In this document: in pieces, positions 28,934 to 38,582 of the stretch
Numbering within the stretch: the first letter of the stretch is position 1
How the letters are laid out: every line of letters starts with the position of its first letter
DNA from: Lysinibacillus mangiferihumi
GTDB taxonomy: Bacteria; Bacillota; Bacilli; Bacillales_A; Planococcaceae
Reading direction: 5' to 3'
Length of the DNA stretch: 64,000 nucleotides
NCBI RefSeq assembly: GCF_003049665.1
Contig: NZ_PYWM01000010.1
Coordinates: 62,001-126,000, forward strand
Notes under the pieces: generated by a model
What the model was told of the DNA's origin: nothing
The model's input: only the letters and a program-made list of their open reading frames with translations
The model's database searches: none
Made by a program: the position numbers and the translations under genes

Positions 28934-29108
28934 TAAGCGTTATACCGAGTGATGGTCTCAAAAATCTTAGAAGCGCATTGCAATTGGCCGTTATTACCGG
29001 AAAAAAATACAAATTTTTAATACGGTTTTAATATTGCTGTAACTTGAATGACATATAAAAGGTGTAATATAAAGACTGTAATTAGCAATCCCCCTTTTAT
29101 TTTTTTAG

Positions 29109-29172
29109 TAGGTTGTTTCCGCCTAAATTAGGTGGGAGCAACCTATTTTTAGTGCCAGTCACTCAAACAATT
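29109..29172 (+). terminator. Terminator after trxB, followed by a family A repeat
   Basis: The imperfect stem TAGGTTG...CAACCTA (29109-29145) with inner CCTAAATTAGG is followed by TTTTT. A family A motif (AGTGCCAGTCACT then CAAACAATT) abuts it at 29151-29172. The rest of the 28934-29466 gap is AT-rich with no supported gene. Confidence 0.65.
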
Positions 29173-29466
29173 CTGAATTCTTAAAGCGCTGCAAGTAGCT
29201 TATTTTACGCAATAGTAAACCTAATGCTAATTATTTTGGATATGTCATGTCTGACAGTAGAAAACTGTATACTATATGTAGAAGGAATAGTGTGAAATAA
29301 TGGTTATTGAAAGATGCGTTGACCTTTTCTGTATGCATTTGAAACCTTTGGGATAAGTGATTTAATCATTTTTTACGCAAGATTCCATAGTTGTGAAATG
29401 AGGACAAACTCTGATAGGTCTTGCTATAATAAAAAATAGAATGCAAAAGAGATTAGAGGTGTGCCT

Positions 29467-29934
29467 ATGCAAAGAATTGCAAACTTAATCGCCGTAAAAG
29501 ACGGCCAAGTATTATTACTTCAAAAGCCGAGACGTGGCTGGTATGTAGCACCAGGCGGGAAAATGGAGAGCGGTGAGTCTATTTATGAGTCTGCTTTACG
29601 TGAGTTTCAGGAAGAAACAAATGTAATCCCATTGAAAGCGCATTTAAAAGGTGTCTATACGATGGTTATTAAAGAAGATAACGTTAAGGTAGATGAATGG
29701 ATGTTGTATACTTTTGTAGCGAAGGATATTGAAGGTGTACCATTCGAAGAAACAAGAGAAGGTAAGCTTGCATGGCACCCGATTGAAGATTTAAAAAAAT
29801 TGCCAATGGCTGAAGGTGACCGAACAAATTTACAATTTGCTGTATCACAATCAGGCATTCAGTACGGTACGTTCGAATACACGAAGGATTTTGAATTACT
29901 TCATGAAAAAATACAAATATCAATAGAACAATAA
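29467..29934 (+). CDS. NUDIX hydrolase (YvcI-like)
   Basis: This 155-residue protein is of the NUDIX superfamily, which hydrolyses nucleoside diphosphates linked to other groups. The Nudix box is intact: GKMESGESIYESALREFQEETNV (residues about 33-55), including REFQEE. The MutT/8-oxo-dGTP-type fold is likely, but the substrate cannot be deduced. ATG 29467 is preferred to GTG 29461 because AGAGGT abuts the GTG. It lies 9 bases before rapZ, as yvcI does in B. subtilis. Confidence 0.88.
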   Translation: MQRIANLIAVKDGQVLLLQKPRRGWYVAPGGKMESGESIYESALREFQEETNVIPLKAHLKGVYTMVIKEDNVKVDEWMLYTFVAKDIEGVPFEETREGKLAWHPIEDLKKLPMAEGDRTNLQFAVSQSGIQYGTFEYTKDFELLHEKIQISIEQ

Positions 29935-29943
29935 AGGAGCTGC

Positions 29944-30831
29944 ATGACAGTGGTGGTTGAAAGTCAACAACATGAATTGGTCATTATTACAGGAATGTCT
30001 GGAGCTGGAAAAACGGTAGCTATTCAAAGCTTTGAGGATTTAGGGTATTACTGTATTGATAATTTACCACCAGCGTTACTCACAACTTTTTTAACTTTAC
30101 TTAGAGATTCAGGTAAAAATATTACACGTATTGCCGCGGTCATGGATATGCGTGGCGGTGACTTTTTTGATTCGCTCATTGGTGCGCTTGACCATATATT
30201 AAAAGAAGGCGATATCGTTGCTCGTATTTTATTTTTAGATGCAGATGATCAAACGCTTGTAAGACGATATAAGGAAACAAGACGTGCTCACCCATTAGCT
30301 GTTACTGGTTTACCGTTAGATGGTATTAAACAAGAACGTATACTTCTATCCGAAGTAAAAGGTCGCGCTAAATTTGTTTACAATACATCCAACATGAAAC
30401 CAAAAGAGTTACGCGAGAAAATCGTGAATGAATTTGCAAGCGATGCAGATCATACTTTTTCAATTAATATTATGTCCTTTGGATTTAAACATGGTATGCC
30501 AATAGATGCAGATTTAGTATTTGATGTGCGCTTTTTAAAAAATCCATATTATGTGGAGGAATTGCGCTATAAAACAGGTTTGCAAACAGAAGTTTCTTCT
30601 TATGTATTAGCGTTAGAGGATACACAAATCCTAATTCAAAAACTAACGGATTTGTTTGAATTTATGGTACCGCTTTATAAACAAGAGGGGAAATCACAAC
30701 TTGTCATTGCTTTTGGTTGTACAGGAGGACAGCATCGTTCGGTGACGTTGGCAGAATATTTTGGTGCTTGCTTAGCCAAAAATGAAAATGCTGTGATATC
30801 GCACCGTGACATCAATCGAAGAAAGGATTGA
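29944..30831 (+). CDS. rapZ: RNase adapter RapZ / nucleotide-binding protein YvcJ
   Basis: The 295-residue protein has a P-loop GMSGAGKT (17-24) and the family's strictly conserved C-terminal block ([22 protein letters not shown]..., [15 protein letters not shown]). In Gram-negatives RapZ controls GlmS through RNase E. In Bacillus YvcJ binds and hydrolyses GTP and affects competence. It sits 4 bases before yvcK in the conserved yvcIJKL-crh operon. Start ATG 29944 follows AAAGGAGC. Confidence 0.94.
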   Translation: MTVVVESQQHELVIITGMSGAGKTVAIQSFEDLGYYCIDNLPPALLTTFLTLLRDSGKNITRIAAVMDMRGGDFFDSLIGALDHILKEGDIVARILFLDADDQTLVRRYKETRRAHPLAVTGLPLDGIKQERILLSEVKGRAKFVYNTSNMKPKELREKIVNEFASDADHTFSINIMSFGFKHGMPIDADLVFDVRFLKNPYYVEELRYKTGLQTEVSSYVLALEDTQILIQKLTDLFEFMVPLYKQEGKSQLVIAFGCTGGQHRSVTLAEYFGACLAKNENAVISHRDINRRKD

Positions 30832-30835
30832 GTGA

Positions 30836-31807
30836 ATGGGGAAAAAGCATACAAGGCTAGTTGTAATAGGTGGTGGTACTGGCCTTTCCACGTTACTGCG
30901 TGGTTTAAAGCATCACCCGTTTGATATCACTGCAATCGTAACCGTTGCGGATGATGGTGGTTCCTCAGGACGTCTACGTGATGACTATGATATTCCCCCA
31001 CCTGGGGATGTCCGCAATGTCATCGCTGCATTATCAGACGTGGAGCCACTTGTTGAGCAAATGTTTCAATATCGTTTTTCAGTATCAGAGGATTTGAACG
31101 GTCATTCTTTAGGTAATTTAATGTTAACCGCATTAACAGATATAACTGGGGATTTTAGCCATGCTATTAGTGAGATGGGAAAAGTGCTAAAAGTACATGG
31201 GCGAGTGATTCCGGCCGCTAATAAGAAGATTACTTTACATGCCGAGTTAGAAGATGGCGTTATAATTGAAGGTGAGTCTAAAATCCCGACAGCATCAAAA
31301 CGCATTAACCGCGTTTTTTTAGTGCCTGAAAATGTGAAACCGTTACCAGAAGCAATACGGGCAATTCATCGGGCAGACTATATTTTAATAGGTCCTGGAA
31401 GCTTATATACGAGTATTATTCCGAATTTGCTTGTGAAAGAAATTGGGGAGGCTGTCGTAAAAGCAAAGGGGCGCAAAATTTATGTATGTAATTTAATGAC
31501 TCAAAAAGGTGAGACAATTTCCTATACAGCAGGTGACCATGTGCAAGCGATACACAAGCATGTTGGAAATTCTTTTATCGATTCTATTTTAGTCAACGCT
31601 GAGCAACTGCCGCATCCTGTTAAAGAGTTGTATAAAGAAGAATGTGCAGAGCCCGTAACATTTGATGTTGGAAAGCTTGAAAGTATGGGATTAGAAGTTA
31701 TTAAACGAGATATTGCAACCATTCGACCTGATGGGACAGTTCGCCATAATGCGGCAAATGTTGCAAAATGGCTTGTGGATTATGCAAAAATCTTACCCAA
31801 AAAGTAA
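30836..31807 (+). CDS. yvcK: Gluconeogenesis factor YvcK/GlmR
   Basis: The 323-residue protein of the CofD/YvcK fold starts with the nucleotide-sugar binding loop VIGGGTGLSTLLRGLK (about 10-25). It continues with VTVADDGGSSGRLR and PPPGDVRNVIAAL. In B. subtilis GlmR binds UDP-GlcNAc and stimulates GlmS, so it directs carbon to the cell wall during growth on gluconeogenic carbon sources. It is in the conserved operon between rapZ and whiA. Confidence 0.94.
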   Translation: MGKKHTRLVVIGGGTGLSTLLRGLKHHPFDITAIVTVADDGGSSGRLRDDYDIPPPGDVRNVIAALSDVEPLVEQMFQYRFSVSEDLNGHSLGNLMLTALTDITGDFSHAISEMGKVLKVHGRVIPAANKKITLHAELEDGVIIEGESKIPTASKRINRVFLVPENVKPLPEAIRAIHRADYILIGPGSLYTSIIPNLLVKEIGEAVVKAKGRKIYVCNLMTQKGETISYTAGDHVQAIHKHVGNSFIDSILVNAEQLPHPVKELYKEECAEPVTFDVGKLESMGLEVIKRDIATIRPDGTVRHNAANVAKWLVDYAKILPKK

Positions 31808-31897
31808 GGAAGCCTATAATAGAGTCCTAAAGAATGCTTGTTGTATATGGTAAGATGAACATATACATAGAAATAAAGGTCGAAAGGGGGGCGTGCT

Positions 31898-32845
31898 ATG
31901 TCATTTGCTTCAGAAACAAAAAAAGAGCTTACACAGGTAGAAGCGGACGATTACTGTATGAAAGCAGAAGTATCCGCGTTAATTCGTATGAATGGTTCGT
32001 TATCTTTTGCTAACAAACAACTTAGCTTAGACGTGCAAACCGAAAATGCTGCAATCGCACGAAGGCTTTATACGATAATGAAGAAGTTGTATCCATATAA
32101 TGTGGAGCTACTTGTACGTAAGAAAATGCGATTGAAAAAAAATAATGTGTATATATGTCGTGTACGTGAAGGTGCACGTGAATTGCTCATTAATTTAGCT
32201 ATTATTTCAGATGATTTTCAATTTAATCATACGATTTCTAAAGAGCTGATAAAAAAGAGTGGTCATAAAAGAGCCTACTTACGTGGAGCGTTTTTAGCAG
32301 GTGGCTCGGTAAATAATCCAGAAACGTCTGCCTATCATTTAGAAATTTATTCTTTGTATAAAGAGCATGGTGAGGCATTAATGGATTTAATGAACGAATT
32401 TGAATTGAATGCAAAAACCATTGAACGCAAGAAGGGATTTGTGACATACTTAAAGGAAGCGGAAAAGATTTCCGACTTTTTAAATATTGTCGGAGCCCAT
32501 CAAGCAATGATGAAATTTGAAGATGTTCGTATATTACGCGATATGCGCAATAGTGTTAATCGGATTGTGAACTGTGAAACAGCAAACTTGAATAAAACGA
32601 TAGGTGCTGCACTGCGTCAGGTAGAAAATATTCGATTTATCGAAAATTCCATTGGTCTGGATCAGTTGCCTGAAAAACTGCGCGAAATTGCACGCCTACG
32701 TGTGGAATACCAAGATGTGACGTTAAAAGAACTTGGTGAAATGGTATCAAGTGGAACGGTTAGTAAATCAGGAGTCAATCATCGATTGCGTAAAATAGAT
32801 GAAATAGCAGATGCATTAAGAAGAGGTGAAAAGATAGGCGGTTAA
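31898..32845 (+). CDS. whiA: DNA-binding protein WhiA
   Basis: The 315-residue protein combines an N-terminal LAGLIDADG-like domain without nuclease residues (about 1-220: [27 protein letters not shown]) and a C-terminal helix-turn-helix (about 230-305: [22 protein letters not shown], then [12 protein letters not shown]). In actinomycetes it controls sporulation genes; in Bacillus it affects cell division and chromosome segregation. AAAGGGGGG precedes the ATG. Confidence 0.95.
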   Translation: MSFASETKKELTQVEADDYCMKAEVSALIRMNGSLSFANKQLSLDVQTENAAIARRLYTIMKKLYPYNVELLVRKKMRLKKNNVYICRVREGARELLINLAIISDDFQFNHTISKELIKKSGHKRAYLRGAFLAGGSVNNPETSAYHLEIYSLYKEHGEALMDLMNEFELNAKTIERKKGFVTYLKEAEKISDFLNIVGAHQAMMKFEDVRILRDMRNSVNRIVNCETANLNKTIGAALRQVENIRFIENSIGLDQLPEKLREIARLRVEYQDVTLKELGEMVSSGTVSKSGVNHRLRKIDEIADALRRGEKIGG

Positions 32846-32957
32846 GTTTTCATGCGTATTTGATATGAAAGCAAGCACAATCGCTTATTGTTCTTCTGCT
32901 GTTAAGTGAGGTAATATAATACTAATAGATGAACGGTAGTGAAGGGGAGTATTGCGA

Positions 32958-33215
32958 ATGACTGAAAAAACAGTCCAGGTAAAATTAAAATTAGGACTTC
33001 AAGCTAGACAAGCAGCGTTGTTTGTACAGGAAGCAAATCGTTTCAGCGCTGATATTTTTCTTGAGAAAGACGATAAAAAAGTAAATGCCAAATCCATTAT
33101 GGGTGTAATGAGCTTAGCCATTGCAAAAGGCACGAAGGTAGTTTTAAGCAGTGAAGGTAGCGATGCAGAGCAAGCGGTTTCATCCTTAGCTGCGCTTATT
33201 GAAAAGGAAGACTAA
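32958..33215 (+). CDS. crh: Catabolite repression HPr-like protein Crh
   Basis: Crh is an HPr paralogue that cannot carry phosphate for the PTS but is phosphorylated on Ser46 by HprK and then acts as CcpA corepressor. The 85-residue protein has Gln15 (GLQARQAA) where HPr has catalytic His15, and Ser46 in NAKSIMGVMSL. This is the diagnostic combination for Crh. ATG 32958 is used; the TTG six bases upstream is too close to GGGGAG. It ends the yvc operon. Confidence 0.96.
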   Translation: MTEKTVQVKLKLGLQARQAALFVQEANRFSADIFLEKDDKKVNAKSIMGVMSLAIAKGTKVVLSSEGSDAEQAVSSLAALIEKED

Positions 33216-33217
33216 TC

Positions 33218-33252
33218 AAAAACCTCTAAGTCACAAGAGCTTAGAGGTTTTT
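33218..33252 (+). terminator. Terminator of the yvc-whiA-crh operon
   Basis: The stem AAAACCTCTAAG / CTTAGAGGTTTT is followed by T residues. It begins 3 bases behind the crh stop. Confidence 0.9.
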
Positions 33253-33344
33253 GATATTGCCGTTGAGTGGACACACATGAAAGTTGCGACTCTCGCTAGT
33301 GAGCGGATGTTTTATGTCTTACTTGAGTGCCTAGTACCTATTAA

Positions 33345-33379
33345 AAAAACCGCTAAGTCATTTGGGCTTAGCGGTTTTT
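33345..33379 (-). terminator. Terminator of clpP
   Basis: The stem AACCGCTAAG / CTTAGCGGTT (33348-33357 and 33367-33376) is flanked by A and T runs, so it can serve both strands. It lies 6 bases behind the clpP stop. Confidence 0.9.
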
Positions 33380-33384
33380 CCTTA

Positions 33385-33972
33385 TTAGCGTTCGTTGCGT
33401 ACAAAAATATGGTCGATTAAGCCGTATTCTTTCGCACGTTCAGCTGTCATGAAGTTATCACGGTCAGTATCTCTTGAGATGACTTCTAATGGCTGACCTG
33501 TACGTTCAGATAAAATACCATTTAATTTTTCACGAAGGAATAAAATGCGTTTTGCCGCAATTTCAATTTCAGTCGCTTGACCTTGTGCACCACCAAGTGG
33601 TTGGTGAATCATTACTTCTGCATTTGGTAAAGCATAACGTTTACCAGGTTCACCAGCAGCAAGTAGGAAAGCACCCATAGATGCAGCCATACCAATACAA
33701 ATTGTTTGTACTTTTGGCTTGATGAATTGCATTGTATCGTAGATTGCCATACCAGCTGTAATCGAACCACCTGGTGAGTTAATGTAAAGAGAAATATCTT
33801 TATCTGGATCTTCTGCTTCTAAGAATAGAAGCTGTGCAACGATTGAGTTTGCAACGTTGTCATCAATCGCACTACCTAATAGGATAATACGGTCTTTTAG
33901 TAGTCGTGAATAAATGTCATAAGCACGTTCACCACGACTTGTTTGTTCAATAACTGTAGGAATTAAATTCAT
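33385..33972 (-). CDS. clpP: ATP-dependent Clp protease proteolytic subunit
   Basis: ClpP forms the 14-subunit proteolytic chamber used with ClpC, ClpX and ClpE. The 195-residue protein has the catalytic triad Ser98 (GMAASMG), His123 (MIHQPLGG) and Asp172 (RDTDRDNF). AAGGAGGAT precedes the ATG on the minus strand. A CtsR-type operator lies about 90 bases upstream, so induction by heat and protein stress is expected. ClpXP also degrades proteins tagged by tmRNA (57995). The gene is convergent with crh. Confidence 0.97.
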   Translation of the reverse strand: MNLIPTVIEQTSRGERAYDIYSRLLKDRIILLGSAIDDNVANSIVAQLLFLEAEDPDKDISLYINSPGGSITAGMAIYDTMQFIKPKVQTICIGMAASMGAFLLAAGEPGKRYALPNAEVMIHQPLGGAQGQATEIEIAAKRILFLREKLNGILSERTGQPLEVISRDTDRDNFMTAERAKEYGLIDHIFVRNER

Positions 33973-34059
33973 GTTAAATCCTCCTTAAAAAGCTAAATTC
34001 GAATACTTTTACTGAAATCATCCATTATATTTCAGTTGTAACCTTATCATACACATTAT

Positions 34060-34076
34060 AGTCAGGGAAGGTCAAA
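34060..34076 (-). promoter_or_regulatory. CtsR operator overlapping the clpP promoter
   Basis: On the plus strand AGTCAGG-GAA-GGTCAAA matches the CtsR heptad tandem (A/GGTCAAA, three-base spacer, A/GGTCAAA) with two mismatches in the first heptad. On the minus strand the second heptad supplies TTGACC, followed 18 bases later by TATGAT, a plausible promoter. The repressor would therefore block the -35 region. Confidence 0.7.
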
Positions 34077-34279
34077 TATTAACGCTGATATTAAGAAATA
34101 AAATACATAACAAAAATAATAATTTATAGTTGAAAAATGGGCAAGACGTTTGTATAATGGAAAGGTCGTAAGTTAAAGTACAGTACACTATTTTGCAGGT
34201 ATGCTTCTGAAATGAGGATTATCTACATGATGCTTTACCGTAAAGCCTTAGAGTGAGTACTTTTTTTTTATGTTCAATT

Positions 34280-34354
34280 GCCCTCGTGGTGTAATGGATA
34301 ACACGTAAGATTCCGGTTCTTGCACTGGGGGTTCGATTCCCTCCGAGGGCGCCA
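34280..34354 (+). tRNA. tRNA-Arg (anticodon CCG)
   Basis: This 75-base cloverleaf has acceptor stem GCCCTCG / CGAGGGC (34280-34286 and 34344-34350), D stem GTGT/ACAC, anticodon loop TTCCGGT with CCG reading CGG, T loop GGTTCGATTCC, discriminator G and an encoded CCA. It serves the rare arginine codon CGG. A hairpin with a T run at 34565-34594 may terminate a transcript reading through. 34355-34752 contains no supported gene. Confidence 0.95.
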
Positions 34355-34564
34355 TTTTACTGATTATTTGAGATACTTTTATAGCTCGTTCTCCTATAAG
34401 TAGTTTAGCAGCCTGCTTAGGGGAGAAAGAGAGGAATAGGGGGGAATATTGTCCCGTAGGCATTATTCCCAGATTTATTCCTTTCTAAACCTTCAAAAAG
34501 CAACAACTCCAAAAAGTTTTTTAGTGAACATACTGAACGTGAGGCTAGCACGCTAGCCCAAAAG

Positions 34565-34594
34565 AAGAATCCTATCTGAGGGGATTCTTTTTTT
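34565..34594 (+). terminator. Terminator-like hairpin downstream of tRNA-Arg
   Basis: AAGAATCC / GGATTCTT (34565-34572 and 34582-34589) is followed by a T run. A second perfect inverted repeat, GGCTAGC / GCTAGCC, lies just before it at about 34542-34557. Confidence 0.6.
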
Positions 34595-34752
34595 GTGCTC
34601 AAAAATATCTAAAATCTGTATAAAAACGATCTTAAAATTGCATAAGTATACATTTTACGACAAGTATCTTGTTTTTATTACATAATTTCTCTTCGTTATG
34701 TTTAGTAAAATTCATTTTTATGAAAAAATAATCACTTTTATACGAAATCGTA

Positions 34753-34781
34753 TTGTATATCAACTCTATTGACACTATAAT
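34753..34781 (+). promoter_or_regulatory. Promoter of the amino acid ABC transporter operon
   Basis: TTGTAT (34753-34758), a 17-base spacer and TATAAT (34776-34781) lie about 80 bases before the binding-protein gene. Confidence 0.55.
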
Positions 34782-34859
34782 TGACCTAATAGTCGAACAT
34801 TTCCGAATTGAGAAAAATGAAGTGGTCGGAAAATGATTAAATGTTTAGGGGGAAAAACT

Positions 34860-35654
34860 ATGAAAAAACGTTTTTGGACGTTATTGATGATCGTGGCGGC
34901 ATTTACGCTTGTGCTAGCGGGCTGCGGTGCTAAAGAAGACACATCTACTGGCGATACACCGGCTGATGGTGGCGCGAAGGACAAGGTGTATAAGGTAGGA
35001 ACAGAGGCTACATTTGCACCGTTCGAATCAATTGACGATAAAGGGAATATTGTAGGATTAGATGTCGATATTTTGCATGCGATTGCTGATGAAATGGGCT
35101 TTAAAGTAGAATGGGAAAACATTGGCTGGGAGCCAGTATTCCAAACAATTAAAAATGGTGAAACACATATTGGTGCATCTGGTATTACGATCAATGAAGA
35201 ACGTAAAGCATCATTTGATTTTACAGAACCATATTATGAATCTCAATTATTAATAGTTGTAAGGGAAGATTCAAAAATTAAGTCTTTAGCAGATTTAAAA
35301 GATAAAAAGATTTCAGTACAAATTAATGCAACGGGTCATACGGCAGCAAAAAAATTACAAGGCGATGCAAGTACAAATATCATGGCATTTGAAAACCAAC
35401 CAGTTGCTATTCAAGAAATGTTAAACGGTAACGTAGATGCAACAATTGGCGACAATGCAGTTATTTATGAATATATCAAGGCAAATCCAAATGCCAAACT
35501 TAAAGTAATTGAAGATGATGCATTTGAAAAAGAATACTATGGCTTTATGGTGAAAAAGGGCAATACGGAATTATTAAACCTATTAAATGAAGGTCTACAA
35601 AAAATTAAAGACAATGGTAAATTAAAAGAAATTACTGGTAAGGACTTAAAGTAA
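34860..35654 (+). CDS. Polar amino acid ABC transporter substrate-binding lipoprotein
   Basis: The 264-residue lipoprotein has signal peptide MKKRFWTLLMIVAAFTLVLAGC with lipobox Cys22. A family 3 solute-binding domain follows (YKVGTEATFAPFESID, the signature GLDVDILHAIADEMGFKVEW, and DFTEPYYES). It should bind a polar amino acid such as glutamine, arginine or cystine outside the membrane. ATG 34860 follows AGGGGG; the frame start at 34833 has no ribosome site. A permease and an ATPase gene follow, completing an importer. Confidence 0.93.
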   Translation: MKKRFWTLLMIVAAFTLVLAGCGAKEDTSTGDTPADGGAKDKVYKVGTEATFAPFESIDDKGNIVGLDVDILHAIADEMGFKVEWENIGWEPVFQTIKNGETHIGASGITINEERKASFDFTEPYYESQLLIVVREDSKIKSLADLKDKKISVQINATGHTAAKKLQGDASTNIMAFENQPVAIQEMLNGNVDATIGDNAVIYEYIKANPNAKLKVIEDDAFEKEYYGFMVKKGNTELLNLLNEGLQKIKDNGKLKEITGKDLK

Positions 35655-35748
35655 TAAATGATGCCGTTAGCCCTAATCATGCTAGCGGCTCATTTGATTT
35701 ATTAGGGTATTTATAGTAGAGAATTTGAATGGGAAAGTAGGGGTTCTG

Positions 35749-36453
35749 ATGGACATCTTTGATTTACAATGGGACATAGTTTGGAACTACCGTGATATGT
35801 TTATACGTGGTATAGGTATAACAATCATTTTAACACTCAGCGGTTATTTTGGTGGTATCATTTTAGGCTTACTATTAGGTTTAGGAAAACTATCGCAAAA
35901 TAAATTAATTTACTGGCCATGTAAACTATATGTGGATTTATTCCGTGGAACACCAATGCTTGTGCAAATTTTACTAATTCATTTAGCGGTTATTCCCACA
36001 ATTTTTGGTCAGTCATTAGGTTATATGGTTTCTGGTATTACAGCACTTGTATTAAACTGTGCTGCCTATAATGCAGAAATTTTTCGTGCAGGTATTCAGA
36101 GCATTGATAAAGGACAAATGGAAGCAGCGCGTTCACTTGGCTTAACACACAATCAAGCGATGAAAAAAGTAATTTTACCCCAAGCTTTTAGACGAATGAT
36201 TCCACCACTTGGTAACGAATTCATTGCGTTACTAAAGGATTCTTCTTTAGTAACGGTTATTGCAGCACCAGATATTTTATATGCAAGTAAAGTAGTAGCG
36301 GGTGCGAGCTTCCGTTTCTGGGAACCGTATATTGTCGCTGCCCTACTATACTTGGTTTTAACTTATGTTGTAACAAAGGTAGTCGCATTTATAGAGAAGC
36401 GATTTAGCAATAGTTATGTCCCTCGTAAAGCAGAAGGGAGAGAAGCGAGATGA
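35749..36453 (+). CDS. Polar amino acid ABC transporter permease
   Basis: The 234-residue permease of the HisM/GlnP type has five membrane helices and the EAA loop ([33 protein letters not shown], in pieces, about 124-160) that contacts the ATPase. The N-terminal motif [21 protein letters not shown] is typical. ATG 35749 follows AGTAGGGG; the upstream frame start is not supported. It overlaps the ATPase gene by 4 bases. A single permease gene suggests a homodimer. Confidence 0.94.
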   Translation: MDIFDLQWDIVWNYRDMFIRGIGITIILTLSGYFGGIILGLLLGLGKLSQNKLIYWPCKLYVDLFRGTPMLVQILLIHLAVIPTIFGQSLGYMVSGITALVLNCAAYNAEIFRAGIQSIDKGQMEAARSLGLTHNQAMKKVILPQAFRRMIPPLGNEFIALLKDSSLVTVIAAPDILYASKVVAGASFRFWEPYIVAALLYLVLTYVVTKVVAFIEKRFSNSYVPRKAEGREAR

Positions 36454-37172
36454 TTAAAATTGAAAACCTACACAAATACTTTGGAAAGCTAGAAGTATTG
36501 AAGGGTATTGATTACGAAATACAAGAGAAGCAAGTGGTATGTGTAATTGGTCCTTCAGGGTCAGGGAAAAGTACTTTTTTACGTTGCATCAATATGCTGG
36601 AAGAAGTGACGGACGGTGCCATTTATATAGAAGATATCAAGATAAATGCACCAAAAACAAATATTAATGCCATCCGAGCAGAAGTCGGGATGGTATTCCA
36701 ACAATTTAATCTGTTCCCTCATATGAATGTCATTGATAATGTCACGATGGCGCCGATGCAAATTCGCAAAATGAGTCGTGCGGATGCAGAGCAACTAGGT
36801 CATGAGCTTTTGAAAAAGGTCGGTCTTGATAGCAAAGCTTATAGCTATCCTGAGCAGCTTTCAGGTGGACAACAACAACGAGTAGCGATTGCTAGAGCGT
36901 TAGCGATGAAACCAAAGGCTATATTATTTGATGAACCAACTTCTGCACTTGACCCAGAAATGGTGAAAGAAGTATTAGATGTTATGAAAAATCTAGCATC
37001 TGAAGGTATGACAATGATTGTAGTCACACATGAAATGGGCTTTGCACGAGAAGTGGGCGATCGTGTTGTGTTCATGGATGGTGGTTTTATTGTAGAGGAA
37101 GGTACGCCAGAAGAGATTTTTGGTAATCCACAAAATGAGCGAACAAAAGCCTTTTTAGGGAAAGTTCTTTAA
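36450..37172 (+). CDS. Polar amino acid ABC transporter ATPase (GlnQ-like)
   Basis: The 240-residue ATPase has Walker [10 protein letters not shown] (about 33-41), Q loop [10 protein letters not shown], signature LSGGQQQR, Walker [13 protein letters not shown] and H loop VTHEMGF. These sequences match the GlnQ/HisP/ArtP branch closely. With the binding lipoprotein and permease it imports one or more polar amino acids. The amino acid itself cannot be fixed from sequence. Confidence 0.95.
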   Translation: MIKIENLHKYFGKLEVLKGIDYEIQEKQVVCVIGPSGSGKSTFLRCINMLEEVTDGAIYIEDIKINAPKTNINAIRAEVGMVFQQFNLFPHMNVIDNVTMAPMQIRKMSRADAEQLGHELLKKVGLDSKAYSYPEQLSGGQQQRVAIARALAMKPKAILFDEPTSALDPEMVKEVLDVMKNLASEGMTMIVVTHEMGFAREVGDRVVFMDGGFIVEEGTPEEIFGNPQNERTKAFLGKVL

Positions 37173-37185
37173 TTTTTAATAATAG

Positions 37186-37226
37186 GAAAAACCATTCATT
37201 GCGAAATGCGATGAATGGTTTTTTGT
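37186..37226. terminator. Bidirectional terminator between the ABC operon and the coat gene
   Basis: AAAACCATTCAT and ATGAATGGTTTT form a long stem with A and T tails, directly between the convergent genes. Confidence 0.85.
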
Positions 37227-37228
37227 TA

Positions 37229-37843
37229 TTAATGGAGGGGATTTGTAGTAGTGCCGTACGAATCAAGCAATGCACGCATATCTTGTTGTGAGTATTGTGG
37301 CACTTGATAATAGCCATGCTTATTTTGGTAAATAGAAAGTTCGTATGCCATTTCGATACAGTTGGGAATACTATCAGCAACAACACGGCGCACAACTGGA
37401 TTTGTTGTTTCTGTCGCTGCTGCAGTCATGCATTTAGCAGACCCTTTATGTGCACCAAGTAAGAAGCCAGAAATAATTTCATCATTGATCTCACTTACAT
37501 TTTGCATTGGCTTTTTCGGCTGTGAAGGTGTAATGCCGTATTGGAAGTTATTCCCAGTTTGCATTTCATAACGACCAGTTGGCACAGATGGATCATGCCC
37601 TGTTTTAAATGATTCCACAATCGTATTGTACATACCGAGTGTGAAATTATATTGATTGTCCAAAATGCTAAGTAATTCTGGATCCTTTACTTGCGGACGT
37701 AAAAGCATGGATTGATTCAAACATGCAATTATTTCGCTAATTGCTTCATGCATGTCCATTACTTCATGTCCACCGTGGTTTAGGCTTTGTTGTTGGTTGG
37801 ATGATGTTACATCATTTGATTCATTATAAAAAGATTGTGACAA
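37229..37843 (-). CDS. Spore coat protein, CotF family
   Basis: The 204-residue protein carries the coat F domain: a ferritin-like four-helix bundle with MDMHEAISEIIACLNQSMLL (about 30-49) and the C-terminal half CIEMAYELSIYQNKHGYYQVPQ. The asparagine/glutamine-rich N-terminus is typical of spore surface proteins. Members are incorporated into the spore coat under mother-cell sigma factors. AGGAGGCG precedes the start on the minus strand. Its presence supports a spore-forming host. No sigma-K promoter could be assigned with confidence. Confidence 0.85.
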   Translation of the reverse strand: MSQSFYNESNDVTSSNQQQSLNHGGHEVMDMHEAISEIIACLNQSMLLRPQVKDPELLSILDNQYNFTLGMYNTIVESFKTGHDPSVPTGRYEMQTGNNFQYGITPSQPKKPMQNVSEINDEIISGFLLGAHKGSAKCMTAAATETTNPVVRRVVADSIPNCIEMAYELSIYQNKHGYYQVPQYSQQDMRALLDSYGTTTNPLH

Positions 37844-38000
37844 AAAAAACGCCTCCTGAATGTATAGTTTGTTGCAGTAATTAGTATGTCTTGTTCGTCA
37901 TATTTCATACGACATAAAACTGTTTGCATATATTTAGCATAGCGATGTTTTTTTGCAACACATTAGAGGTATAAGAAAAGAACGTAAGGAGGCTGTAAAA

Positions 38001-38582
38001 TTGAAAAAAGTACTTGGACCTGTCGCAATAATCATCATTATTTTAGGTGTATTCGCTTTATTATTTATTCCAAAATATAATAGCCTTGTGACGGCGGAGG
38101 AAAATGTGGATTCGAAATGGGCTCAAGTCGAAAATCAGCTACAACGCCGCTATGATCTAATTCCCAATTTAGTGGAATCGGTCAAAGGATACGCAAAACA
38201 TGAGCAAGAAGTCATTGCCAGCATAACAGAGGCACGTGCACAGTTAGGTAATGCACAAACACCAGAGCAACAAGCAATCGCCAATGATGCGTTAAATGGT
38301 GCGCTTGGTCGATTGCTTGTAGTGGTAGAAAATTATCCGAATTTAAAAGCAGATGCGAATTTCCGCCAATTAATGGATGAGCTTGCAGGCACGGAAAATC
38401 GTTTAGCAGTAGCACGAGAAGATTACAATAATGAAGTGCAAGGCTTTAATAAAATAGTAAAACGCTTCCCAGGTAATGTAGTAGCAGGTATGTTTGGCTT
38501 CGAGCAAAAGGAATACTTTAAGGCAGCAGCAGGAGCTGAAAAAGCACCGGCAGTAGATTTTAGTGATTCAGGTAAACAATAA
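38001..38582 (+). CDS. LemA family protein
   Basis: The 193-residue protein has an N-terminal signal-anchor helix (VAIIIIILGVFALLF) and the LemA helical bundle: EENVDSKWAQVENQLQRRYDLIPNLVESVKGYAKHE (in pieces) and RFPGNVVAGMFGFEQKEYF. The start is TTG 38001 after TAAGGAGG. LemA proteins are membrane-anchored with the bundle outside and often pair with TPM-domain proteins, exactly as here. The one-base overlap with the next gene (TAATG) indicates coupled translation. Molecular function is unknown. Confidence 0.92.
   Translation: MKKVLGPVAIIIIILGVFALLFIPKYNSLVTAEENVDSKWAQVENQLQRRYDLIPNLVESVKGYAKHEQEVIASITEARAQLGNAQTPEQQAIANDALNGALGRLLVVVENYPNLKADANFRQLMDELAGTENRLAVAREDYNNEVQGFNKIVKRFPGNVVAGMFGFEQKEYFKAAAGAEKAPAVDFSDSGKQ

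Noticed and set aside
33199..33420. 73-residue frame between crh and clpP
   Set aside because: It runs through two terminator hairpins and the clpP end, and lacks a ribosome site.
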